From contig NZ_CALCDX010000097.1 of NCBI RefSeq assembly GCF_937900395.1, positions 1 through 12,459 on the forward strand: DNA of 12,459 nt. Reading direction: 5' to 3'. A model generated the notes under the pieces. It was given only the letters and a program-made list of their open reading frames with translations. It had not been told where the DNA came from and made no database searches. Every line of letters starts with the position of its first letter. Position 1 is the stretch's first letter. Of the stretch, positions 1 through 6,534 are shown in pieces. Source of the stretch: an uncultured Caulobacter sp. (GTDB lineage: Bacteria > Pseudomonadota > Alphaproteobacteria > Caulobacterales > Caulobacteraceae). Both the position numbers and the translations under genes were made by a program.

Positions 1-2
1 AC

Positions 3-284
3 CCGCAGGGCCTGCAGGCGGTCTATCGGCTGATCCCGTCGTGGCCGCGCAAGCTCATCATGCTGCAGCTGGCGACCATCTACATCACCACCGGCATGCT
101 CAAGACCGGTGGGGTGTGGATGGCGGGTGACTCGCTCTACTACGCGATGAACCTCGACCACTTCTATCGCTTCGAGGGCCTGACGCAGTGGGTCAGCGCG
201 CTCTTCGCGACCACGCTCTTTCGCTGGATGACGTGGGTGACGCTGTGCTGGCCGAAACGCAGCATGGCGTCGGCTTGGTCGTAA
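3..284 (+). pseudogene. HTTM-domain membrane protein, 3' part truncated; 5' end outside window
   Basis: The frame is open from the window edge, so the gene begins upstream. The visible residues include LQLATIYITTGMLKTGG, VWMAGDSLYYAMNLDHF and ATTLFRWMTWVTL, in the order typical of HTTM (vitamin K-dependent carboxylase-like, multi-helix membrane) proteins of alphaproteobacteria. In that family the WMTWVTL segment is followed by further transmembrane helices. Here it is followed, from about position 246, by CWPKRSMASAWS and a stop, which looks like read-through into unrelated DNA. The last 120 bases overlap, on the other strand, a short frame that starts next to the serine hydrolase. I infer that the 3' part was lost in a deletion or rearrangement; a misassembly is the alternative. 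HTTM proteins are mostly uncharacterised, so no substrate is proposed. The family call is from remembered sequence pattern, not a search. Confidence 0.6.
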
Positions 285-304
285 CTGGCGATCGTGATCT
301 TCAT
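164..304 (-). pseudogene. 5' fragment of an unidentified gene, coupled to the serine hydrolase
   Basis: The ATG at 304 overlaps the TGA stop of the serine hydrolase (ATGA on the minus strand), and a GGAGG-type ribosome site lies about 20 bases upstream inside the hydrolase end. This is the normal layout of a translationally coupled second gene in an operon. The frame starts MKITIASYDQADAMLRFG, which reads like a genuine protein start, but from about residue 19 it enters the antisense of the HTTM gene and stops after 46 residues. The natural protein was therefore probably longer and lost everything past residue 18-20. I do not recognise the protein. A short intact gene of 46 residues is possible but less likely, because more than half of it is antisense to HTTM-like coding sequence. 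Confidence 0.45.
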
Positions 305-2004
305 CGTGATGCCTCCGCTCCTCCGAGGTTGAGGTACACGTGCCGCTCGATGTAGACGCGGTCCTGGGTGAAGATCGGGATCTCGTAGTCGTTCACGATC
401 ATGGTGCGCGTGACTGGCTCGTCGGCGTCGCCGAGCATTGGCCTGTGCCACGTCTCCGACCACTCGCGCGCCGTCATGGTCGTGGCCTTGCGGATCACAC
501 ACCATCCGCGCTTCTCCCACGTCGCGCACTCCTCCCATGGGGTCTTGTTGGCCTCGAGCTTGCCGCGCAGGGCGGGAGTCTTGTCGAACGAGACGTGGAG
601 GCCCTTCGCCTTGCCGCCCTTTTTTCCGGCGGGGGCGACGACGCTGATCGTCACCGTGCCGTACCAGGGGTCGCGATAGACGCCGGCATAGGCCTCCAGC
701 GGCAGGCTGGGCTTGGCGCCGCCGCTGGGCGGCGTGGTGGCCTTGGCCAGGTCCTTGCGCAGCTGGGTCTCGCTTTCGGCCTGGACCCGCTTGCTGGAGG
801 CGATCCAGTCGTAGTCGCTCCGGCCCTGCAGCCGGTCTGGGCCGCCATAGCGCAGGGCGCGCAGCACCGGCGTCTCCTCGGCGTTGGTCATCACCATGAT
901 CCCGGACTTCCGGCCCGGCAGCAGGCCCGTATAGGAGATGAAGCCCGCGAGGCCGCCGGTGTGCCACAGCAGGCGCTCGCCGCGGTGATCCTGGACGAAC
1001 CAGCCCAGGCCATAGGCCTGGATCGACGGGCGGACGGGGTTGTCGTCGATCGGGCCGTCCGACCAAGTGGTGATCGTGTGAGGTTTCCACATCTCGCGGG
1101 CGGTGGGGGCGGTCCACAGGCGCTTGCCTTCGGGCGTCATGCCCAGGCCCAGCTGCGTCAGCATCCAGCGGGCGATGTCCTTGGGCGTCGAGTTCACGCC
1201 GCCGGCGGGGGCGGCGGCGTCGAAGCTGTTGTCGAAGGGCAGGACCTTCTGAGGTCCCATGCCCCGGGTCGGCGGCCCCAGGCGCGCGTGCGGCGAGGCG
1301 CGGCGCGACCTGTCGACCAGGGCCGGGCTGGAGACGGTGCTGGTCATGCCCAGCGGATCGAAGATTCGGGTCTTGATCATCTCCTCCCAGCTCTTGCCCG
1401 AGACCGCCTCGATCACCGCCCCGGCGGCGACATAGAGGACGTTGTCGTAGGCGTAGCCGCCCCGGAACTGTCCGCCGATCGGCAGGTATTTCAGGCCTGC
1501 GACGATGTCGGCGCGGGTGTGGGTCGGCGCCGGCCAGATCATCAGATCGCCCGCGCCCAGGGTCAGGCCGCTGCGATGGACCAGGAGGTCGCGGACCGTC
1601 ATCAGCTTGGTGACGATCGGGTCGCTCATCTGGAAGGCCGGCAGGTGCTTGGTGACGGGGTCGTCCCAGGCCAGGCGGCCCTCCTCGACCAGCATGCCGA
1701 TCAGGGCCGCGGTCATGGCCTTGGTGTTCGAGGCGATGCCGAAGACGGTGTTCTCGTCGCAGCGGTCCTGGGTTCCCAGCGTCTTGACGCCATAGCCCTT
1801 GGCCAGGGTGACCTTGCTGTTCTCGACCACGGTGATCCCCAGGCCCGGCTGGTCGGGGAAGGCGGCCATCACGTCCTGGGCCAGTTTGTCGACGGCCGCG
1901 CCGACGGCGCCGGTCTCCTGAGCTCCCGCGCGGCTCCCGAACGCCGCCAGACCCGTGGTCGCCAGAGCCGAGATGAGGGCGGAGCGGCGGGTCGTGGTCA
2001 GCAT
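301..2004 (-). CDS. Exported serine hydrolase, beta-lactamase (class C-like) fold with DUF3471-type C-terminal domain
   Basis: A 567-residue protein. The N-terminus TTRRSALISALATTGLA followed by SRAGA-QE resembles a twin-arginine signal peptide cleaved near residue 28, so the enzyme probably acts in the periplasm. The penicillin-binding-protein/class C catalytic set is present: S92-N-T-K95 (nucleophile and general base), Y186-D-N188, and H348-T-G350 in place of the KTG triad. The HTG form is usual for esterases and D-aminopeptidase-like members of this family. Residues from about 440 to 560 match the position and length of the DUF3471 lipocalin-like domain often fused to these enzymes. Substrate cannot be told from sequence; ester or peptide hydrolysis is more likely than antibiotic resistance. 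A GAAGGA ribosome site precedes ATG 2004 and a candidate promoter lies at 2031-2059. The stop overlaps the start of the truncated frame downstream. Confidence 0.88.
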   Translation of the reverse strand: MLTTTRRSALISALATTGLAAFGSRAGAQETGAVGAAVDKLAQDVMAAFPDQPGLGITVVENSKVTLAKGYGVKTLGTQDRCDENTVFGIASNTKAMTAALIGMLVEEGRLAWDDPVTKHLPAFQMSDPIVTKLMTVRDLLVHRSGLTLGAGDLMIWPAPTHTRADIVAGLKYLPIGGQFRGGYAYDNVLYVAAGAVIEAVSGKSWEEMIKTRIFDPLGMTSTVSSPALVDRSRRASPHARLGPPTRGMGPQKVLPFDNSFDAAAPAGGVNSTPKDIARWMLTQLGLGMTPEGKRLWTAPTAREMWKPHTITTWSDGPIDDNPVRPSIQAYGLGWFVQDHRGERLLWHTGGLAGFISYTGLLPGRKSGIMVMTNAEETPVLRALRYGGPDRLQGRSDYDWIASSKRVQAESETQLRKDLAKATTPPSGGAKPSLPLEAYAGVYRDPWYGTVTISVVAPAGKKGGKAKGLHVSFDKTPALRGKLEANKTPWEECATWEKRGWCVIRKATTMTAREWSETWHRPMLGDADEPVTRTMIVNDYEIPIFTQDRVYIERHVYLNLGGAEASR

Positions 2005-2030
2005 GGCGTGTCCTTCGGATAAGGACGCGA

Positions 2031-2059
2031 GGCTAAGCTGATGCTCCGGCGGCGGACAA
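2031..2059 (-). promoter_or_regulatory. Candidate sigma-73 promoter of the serine hydrolase
   Basis: On the minus strand TTGTCCG (2053-2059) and GCTTAGCC (2031-2038) are separated by 14 bases, inside the 10-14 spacing of the Caulobacter housekeeping pattern TTGaCgS...GCtANAWC. The -35 match is fair and the -10 match is weak. It would give a leader of about 20 bases. That leader contains a small hairpin, GTCCTT/AAGGAC (2010-2026), which overlaps the ribosome site. Confidence 0.35.
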
Positions 2060-2065
2060 GGGCGT

Positions 2066-2187
2066 GAGCGCCCCCTCCGTCACGATGCTTCGCATCGCGC
2101 CACCTCCCCCGCTTTGCGGGTGAGGAGGAAGACCATCCTCCCCCGTGAAACGGGGGAGGGGGACCGCGAAGCGGTGGAGGGGGCGTT
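2066..2187. repeat. Imperfect palindromic intergenic repeat (about 120 bp)
   Basis: The left part begins CGCCCCCTCC and continues through CACCTCCCCCGC. The right part, read on the other strand, begins CGCCCCCTCCACCGCTTCGC and continues CCCCCTCCCCCGTTTCAC. The two halves are imperfect inverted copies. Nested inside are two short hairpins, CCCGC-TTT-GCGGG (2108-2120) and CCCCCGTGAAACGGGGG (2140-2156). The element fills the space between the stop of the acyl-CoA dehydrogenase and the leader of the serine hydrolase. Palindromic 'gcgaagcggtggaggggg' elements of this kind are frequent in alphaproteobacterial intergenic DNA. It could act as a transcript 3' end for the dehydrogenase. Confidence 0.7.
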
Positions 2188-2190
2188 CTC

Positions 2191-3885
2191 TCAGTTCCCG
2201 CCGTCCAGCAGCCGCCGCGCGATCACCTGGGCCTGAATCTCGCCGGCGCCTTCGAAGATGTTCAGGATCCGCGCGTCGGCCAGCAGGCGGCTCGCCGCAT
2301 ATTCCATCGCAAAGCCGTTGCCGCCGTGGATCTGCAGGGCGTTGTCGGCGGCGGCCCAGGCGACGCGGGCGGCGATCAGCTTGGCCATGCCGGCCTCGAG
2401 GTCGCAGCGCTTGCCCTCGTCCTTCTGGGCGGCGGCGAAATAGGTCAGCTGGCGCACGCCCATGATCTCGGCCGCCATCATGGCCAGCTTGTTGGCCACG
2501 CGCGGGAACTCGAAGATCGCCTGGCCGAACTGCTTGCGGTCGAGGGCGTAGCCGAGGCCGACCTCGAGCGCCGCCTGGGCCACGCCGACGGCGCGGGCGG
2601 CGGTCTGGATGCGGGCGCTCTCGAACGTCGCCATCAGCTGCTTGAAGCCCTGGCCCGGGACGCCGCCCAGCAGGTTCGCGGCGGGGACGGTGAAGCCGTC
2701 GAAGCCCAGCTCGTATTCCTTCATGCCGCGATAGCCGATCACGCCGATCTCGCCCCCGGTCATGCCCTCGGCCGGGAAGGGGGCCTCGTCGGTCCCGCGC
2801 GGCTTGGGGGCCAGCAGCATGGAAAGGCCGCGATAGTCGGTGGTGGCCGGATCGGTGCGGACCAAGAGCGTCATCACGTCGGCGCGGGCGGCGTGGGTGA
2901 TCCAGGTCTTATTCCCGGTCACGACATACTGGTCGCCCTTCAGCTCGGCGCGGGTGCGCAGGGAGCCAAGGTCCGAGCCGGTGTTCGGCTCGGTGAAGAC
3001 GGCGGTCGGCAGGATCTCGGCGCTGGCGATCTTGGGCAGCCAGTACTGCTTCTGCTCTTCCGTGCCGCCGGTCAGGATCAGCTCGCCGGCGATCTCCGAG
3101 CGGGTCGCCAGGGAGCCTACGCCGATCCAGGCGCGCGACAGCTCTTCGGAGACCACGCACATGGCGGTCTTGCCCATGCCGCTGCCGCCGTACTCCTCGG
3201 GGATGGTCAGGCCGAAGACGCCCAGCTCGCCCAGTTCCTCGACCAGTTCGATCGGGATCAGCTCGTCCTTCAGGTGCCACTCGTGGGCGAAGGGGGTGAC
3301 CTTTTCCTCGGCGAAGGCGTGGAACTGGTCGCGGATCATCTCGAAGGTCTCGTCGAGGCCCGTGTTCTCCAGCGTCGGCCGGCCGCGCGCCTCGGCCAGG
3401 CGCTGGGCGATGCGGCTCTTCACGGCCTGGGTTCCGCCCTCGACCATCAGCTTCATTAGGCCGTTGGAATAGAGGCGGTTCAGGACGGCCCGGTCCTCGA
3501 CCAGATGCGCCGGGCGGACGATCTCGCCCTGGTTCATCGGCACGCCGCCGACCAGTTGGGCGCAGTATTCGGAGAACAGCAGCTGGGCCAGCAGGGCCTC
3601 GATCTCGCCGAACCGGCCTTCGGCCTCCAGCCGCTCGGCCCAGCCGGCGACCTGGTTCAGCAGTTCGGCGTACGAGGCGTACCAGCCATAGCCGTGGACG
3701 CGGTGCTGGTGAACGTCGGCCAGCTTGCGGTCGACCTTGCCGCCTTCGGGGGCGATGTGGGCTAGGACGGCGGGCTTGGCCTCGGCCACGAACAGCCCCG
3801 CCGCATCGGCGGCCTCGCGCAGCAGGCCAAGCAGGCCCGGAAGGACGAGGTTTTCGGCGTTGTCGCGCGCGAGGGTCGTGGTCAT
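2191..3885 (-). CDS. mcd: Acyl-CoA dehydrogenase with long N-terminal extension, probable (2S)-methylsuccinyl-CoA dehydrogenase
   Basis: A 564-residue FAD enzyme. Residues from about 180 on form a standard acyl-CoA dehydrogenase: FAEEKVTPFAHEWH, TIPEEYGGSG (228-237), FTEPNTGSD (297-305), WITHAARAD (328-336), the QIHGGNGFAMEY signature (518-529) and catalytic base E545 in NIFEGAGEIQ. The extra 170 or so residues at the N-terminus, including HGYGWYASYAE and PMNQGEIVRP, together with GYRGMKEYELGFDGF and FESARIQTAARAVGVAQ, match my memory of methylsuccinyl-CoA dehydrogenase. That enzyme oxidises methylsuccinyl-CoA to mesaconyl-CoA in the ethylmalonyl-CoA pathway of acetyl-CoA assimilation. ATG 3885 is chosen because AAGGGGAG lies directly upstream; an in-frame extension to 4053 would cross the operator-like palindromes and the GST start. 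It is divergent from the GST. The alternative is another long-chain-length class of acyl-CoA dehydrogenase. Confidence 0.82.
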   Translation of the reverse strand: MTTTLARDNAENLVLPGLLGLLREAADAAGLFVAEAKPAVLAHIAPEGGKVDRKLADVHQHRVHGYGWYASYAELLNQVAGWAERLEAEGRFGEIEALLAQLLFSEYCAQLVGGVPMNQGEIVRPAHLVEDRAVLNRLYSNGLMKLMVEGGTQAVKSRIAQRLAEARGRPTLENTGLDETFEMIRDQFHAFAEEKVTPFAHEWHLKDELIPIELVEELGELGVFGLTIPEEYGGSGMGKTAMCVVSEELSRAWIGVGSLATRSEIAGELILTGGTEEQKQYWLPKIASAEILPTAVFTEPNTGSDLGSLRTRAELKGDQYVVTGNKTWITHAARADVMTLLVRTDPATTDYRGLSMLLAPKPRGTDEAPFPAEGMTGGEIGVIGYRGMKEYELGFDGFTVPAANLLGGVPGQGFKQLMATFESARIQTAARAVGVAQAALEVGLGYALDRKQFGQAIFEFPRVANKLAMMAAEIMGVRQLTYFAAAQKDEGKRCDLEAGMAKLIAARVAWAAADNALQIHGGNGFAMEYAASRLLADARILNIFEGAGEIQAQVIARRLLDGGN

Positions 3886-3903
3886 GGCTTGCTCCCCTTG
3901 GCC

Positions 3904-3933
3904 AAACAGATGTTTTGCGCCAAACAATTGTTT
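3904..3933. promoter_or_regulatory. Tandem palindromic operator, two AAACA-N2-TGTTT sites
   Basis: AAACAGATGTTT (3904-3915) and AAACAATTGTTT (3922-3933, a perfect 12-bp palindrome) lie with centres 18 bp apart. Both sit within a direct repeat beginning GCCAAACA and ending TGTTTT. The pair stands 19-48 bases upstream of the acyl-CoA dehydrogenase start and 77-106 bases upstream of the GST start. The A/T-rich sites stand out in very GC-rich DNA. The pattern CAAAC-N4-GTTT resembles the motif reported for PsrA-type TetR regulators of fatty-acid metabolism, which would fit an acyl-CoA dehydrogenase target. The regulator itself is not in the window. Confidence 0.6.
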
Positions 3934-4009
3934 TCTTTCACCGTGGCGCATTTCGCATCTGCGAGCAATGCCGCGCTGCAACATAAAACTCAAAAAAGCG
4001 GGGAGTCCG

Positions 4010-4636
4010 ATGCTCAAGGTCCACCACCTCAACGAGTCGCGCTCGCAGCGCATCCTGTGGCTGCTGGAGGAGCTGGGCCTGCCCTACGAGATCGTCCAGC
4101 ACACCCGCGACCCGCAGACGCGCCTAGCGCCGGCCTCGCTGACGGCCGTGCATTCGCTGGGCAAGTCGCCGGTGATCGAGGACGACGGCAAGGTGATCAT
4201 CGAGTCCGGCGCGATCATCGACTACGTGATCCGCCGTCACGGCGGCGGCCGCCTGGCGCCGGACGTGAAGAGCGCCGACTACGACCTCTACCAGCAGTGG
4301 CTGCACTACGCCGAGGGTTCGGCCATGCTGCCGCTGCTGCTGAACATGTATGTCGGTCGCCTGGGCGAGGCGGGCGCGCCCCTGCACCCGCGCATCCAGT
4401 CCGAGATCGCCAACCACCTGGCCTTCGTCGACCAGAGCCTGGCGGGCCGGCAGTTCTTCGTCGGCGACAGCCTGACCGGCGCGGACATCCAGATGAGCTT
4501 CGTGCCCGAGGTGGCCAAGGCCATGGGCAAGCTGGCCGACTATCCGAACCTCGCCGCCTGGATCGAGCGCATGCACGCTCGTCCGGCCTGGAAGGCGGCG
4601 CTGGACAAGAGCGGGCCGTACGCGCTGGGGGCGTGA
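4010..4636 (+). CDS. Glutathione S-transferase family protein
   Basis: A 208-residue cytosolic protein of normal GST length. The N-terminal thioredoxin-like half starts MLKVHHLNESRSQRILWLLE, with the serine-rich SRSQR stretch at the usual catalytic position. It continues with HSLGKSPVIEDDGKVI, holding the conserved cis-proline before VIED, and with IESGAIIDYV, the glutathione-contact motif. The C-terminal helical half contains FFVGDSLTGADIQMSF, the N-capping/hydrophobic-staple region typical of GSTs, and ends YPNLAAWIERMHARPAWKAAL. It probably conjugates glutathione to electrophiles or reduces peroxides; the substrate is unknown. A GCGGGGAG ribosome site precedes ATG 4010, which is why this start is preferred over the longer upstream frame. 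It is divergent from the acyl-CoA dehydrogenase across a 124-bp gap and may share the operator. Confidence 0.92.
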   Translation: MLKVHHLNESRSQRILWLLEELGLPYEIVQHTRDPQTRLAPASLTAVHSLGKSPVIEDDGKVIIESGAIIDYVIRRHGGGRLAPDVKSADYDLYQQWLHYAEGSAMLPLLLNMYVGRLGEAGAPLHPRIQSEIANHLAFVDQSLAGRQFFVGDSLTGADIQMSFVPEVAKAMGKLADYPNLAAWIERMHARPAWKAALDKSGPYALGA

Positions 4637-4694
4637 GGCCGTCAGGGTGCCCGTGATGATCAAGCCGCCGTAGGACAGATCGACATCAATTCCC

Positions 4695-4835
4695 GCCTTC
4701 CTGGGCCCTGTGCCCAGGACCCATGGTTCCGCCGCCGCGGAATCCCGACCAGCGACCTTGGCCTTCCGGCCCTGGCTACTTTCGTCGTCTGAGCCCGCCT
4801 CTGGCATGGGTCCTGGGCACGAGGCCCAGGAAGGC
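4695..4835. repeat. Inverted-repeat element with 31-bp arms (REP/MITE-like)
   Basis: The arm at 4695-4725 (starts GCCTTCCTGGGCC, ends GCCCAGGACCCATG) matches the reverse complement of 4805-4835 at 29 of 31 positions, with a 79-bp centre. Each arm is itself a hairpin (CCTGGGC...GCCCAGG). It lies between the convergent GST and cytochrome-like genes. The rest of this 242-bp gap (4637-4878) shows no gene. The element may serve as a two-way transcript end, but there is no T-run, so that is not shown. Confidence 0.75.
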
Positions 4836-4878
4836 AAGTTCTTGGTCTCCCAGCGATGTCGAATGTCGTCCCGCGCCG

Positions 4879-6285
4879 CTACTGCGCGTCCGCCACCGCC
4901 CAGGAGAAGTCGGTGTGGGTGTTCTGGGTCGTGAAGTAGGTCGGATCGGTGAAGAAGGCGATCGGCTTGTTGTAGTTCGACGGATAGGTCGCGCCTTGGC
5001 CCACCACCGCCACGCCGTGGCAGCTCATGCAATTCGAGGTGATGCCGACGGGGATGCTCGGATCGGTCTCGAGATAGGGGTTGAAGCAGACCTGCATGGT
5101 CGAGCCGCCGACCGTCGTCGTCTGGCTGTAGGCGGCGCAGGCGGCGTAGTTGTTCCACGGCGCGCCCAGGCTGGCGGGCTGGTTCTGCTTGCTGCCGGGG
5201 AAGCCGTTGGGCGTGTCGGCGCCCGGCTGCCACCAGAAGGTCTGCCAGGTCCAGAACGGGATTTCCTTGGTGTTGACGTGCATCGCCTGCAGGACGGCGT
5301 AGTCGCCCTGGGCGACGGGCTTTCCGGTCGCGGTCGCGAACTCCTTGGCCTCCGAGGCGCTGAGCCGCACTGCGTAGAAGGTCGATAGCGGCGCCCAAAG
5401 GAAGGTCGTGCACGCGCCGGGCGGTCCCGCCGAGGCGATCTCGGCCTTGGTCGCCGGCCGCACCGGGCCGGTCCCCGTCGGCGAAATCAGGACGCAGGTC
5501 GTCCAGGTGTCAGGCGTTGGGTTGGAGGGCCTGGTGGAGCCCGCGGGACCCTGCCACAGCGGCTGGATCGTCAGGCCCGTGGCCTTGACCACGCCGTAGA
5601 CAGGCTTCAGCTCGACCCCCTGGACCGGGAAGGGGTTGATCCCGCGCTGCTCGGGCGTCGCGCTCGTGGGCCAGGCGGCGTTCAGCTTCAGAAGACTGGC
5701 GCCGCTGGAGTAGTTGTAGGTCCCGCCGGGGCCGGGCTGCGGCGTATCGATGAAGGTCGCCGCCTCCGGGCTGAACTTGGTGGTGACCGTGCTGCTGGAA
5801 ACGCCCAGGATCGACCCGTTCTTCAGCGCGCCGCTCCTGAGCGCCGCGTGATGGAACTGGTTCGGCGTCCGGAAGTGGCGAATGGCGCGGGGCCGGGCCA
5901 GGCGCGCGGCCAGGGTTGCGGCGCGCGGCGCGCCGGCGGCCTTCAGGGCGGCCGAGCTGGTCGGGAAGACGTCGTCCCCGGTCGCCCAGGTTTCCCAGAT
6001 CGGCAGCTCCTGGCCGTTGAAGAACTGGCCCGACGGCGCGGCCATGGCTTGCCACAAGCTCCAGGCGTGACCGCGGATGGCGGTGGTGTCGCCGGCGACG
6101 ATCCAGGCGTCGATTTTCACCTGCGGCACGGGATAGTCCGGTCCCGTCGGCAGCGGCACGGGCGTTACCGTGGCGACGCCGACGAGCGGCTTTGCCGTGG
6201 GTTTGGAAACAGCGGACTTGGCCAGGTACGCGCCGCCGCCCAGCGCGACGGCGATGGCCGTCGCGGTAAGACCGATCCTACGCAT
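4879..6285 (-). CDS. Membrane-anchored or exported protein with one C-terminal c-type heme site (CMSCH)
   Basis: A 468-residue protein. Residues 1-27 (RRIGLTATAIAVALGGGAYLAK) form a signal peptide or single membrane anchor, placing the rest in the periplasm. The only heme-attachment motif is C419-M-S-C422-H423, 45 residues from the C-terminus. The region from residue 70 to 410 has no family I can name; it contains the phrases PIWETWATGDDVF, IPFWTWQTFWWQPG and several further cysteines (in TTCVLI, PGACTTF, AACAAY, MQVCFNP). No methionine follows the heme motif, so the sixth ligand, if any, would have to be upstream or H457. The likely role is electron transfer or a heme-linked redox enzyme; no substrate is suggested. 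GGGGGCGAAC precedes ATG 6285. It is convergent with the GST and divergent from the SH3 gene. A heme protein call is fairly safe, anything more specific is not. Confidence 0.78.
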   Translation of the reverse strand: MRRIGLTATAIAVALGGGAYLAKSAVSKPTAKPLVGVATVTPVPLPTGPDYPVPQVKIDAWIVAGDTTAIRGHAWSLWQAMAAPSGQFFNGQELPIWETWATGDDVFPTSSAALKAAGAPRAATLAARLARPRAIRHFRTPNQFHHAALRSGALKNGSILGVSSSTVTTKFSPEAATFIDTPQPGPGGTYNYSSGASLLKLNAAWPTSATPEQRGINPFPVQGVELKPVYGVVKATGLTIQPLWQGPAGSTRPSNPTPDTWTTCVLISPTGTGPVRPATKAEIASAGPPGACTTFLWAPLSTFYAVRLSASEAKEFATATGKPVAQGDYAVLQAMHVNTKEIPFWTWQTFWWQPGADTPNGFPGSKQNQPASLGAPWNNYAACAAYSQTTTVGGSTMQVCFNPYLETDPSIPVGITSNCMSCHGVAVVGQGATYPSNYNKPIAFFTDPTYFTTQNTHTDFSWAVADAQ

Positions 6286-6329
6286 GTTCGCCCCCTATAG
6301 GCCCGGGCGCCTCGCGCCTCGTCCGGGAG

Positions 6330-6358
6330 ATGAGGCGCTCGTCCAATGCACCTGTCAA
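6330..6358 (-). promoter_or_regulatory. Candidate promoter of the cytochrome-like gene
   Basis: On the minus strand there is a perfect TTGACA (6353-6358), with the weak -10 CCTCAT (6330-6335) 17 bases further on, about 45 bases before the ATG at 6285. A 7-bp inverted repeat GCGCCTC/GAGGCGC (6314-6320 and 6332-6338) overlaps the -10 region. The rest of the 249-bp gap (6286-6534) holds no gene; a small CGGGGT/ACCCCG hairpin lies at 6488-6504 ahead of the plus-strand gene. Confidence 0.35.
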
Positions 6359-6534
6359 GTGTATCGATGGAAAACACGCGTTTCGCGCGAAGCAACGCGA
6401 GCCGGCGAAGAAAAATCCAACATGAACGAACTCTGTCAGTCGGGTCGCCGACGCCGTTCAGCTTCACCCTGCCATGGTCTGTCTCACGGGGTTGCTGACC
6501 CCGGCGACATTCCAAGGGACGAAGGAGTTCTCTC

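Noticed and set aside
301..2004. Antibiotic-resistance beta-lactamase
   Set aside because: The HTG third motif, extra C-terminal domain and length point to an esterase/peptidase-type serine hydrolase rather than a resistance enzyme.
340..2022. A 560-residue open frame on the plus strand opposite the serine hydrolase
   Set aside because: It is exactly antisense to a gene with a complete catalytic motif set; its composition (Gly, Ala, Arg, His, Asp-rich, no motif) is the usual shadow of high-GC coding DNA.
2326..3459. A 377-residue plus-strand frame opposite the acyl-CoA dehydrogenase
   Set aside because: Antisense shadow with low-complexity composition, no ribosome site and no recognisable domain.
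3886..4053. N-terminal extension of the acyl-CoA dehydrogenase to 4053
   Set aside because: It would run through the tandem palindromes and the GST start; AAGGGGAG before ATG 3885 fixes the start.
4124..5413. A 429-residue minus-strand frame across the GST, the inverted repeat and the cytochrome gene end
   Set aside because: It crosses three unrelated features in a shadow frame; its middle part is only translated repeat DNA.
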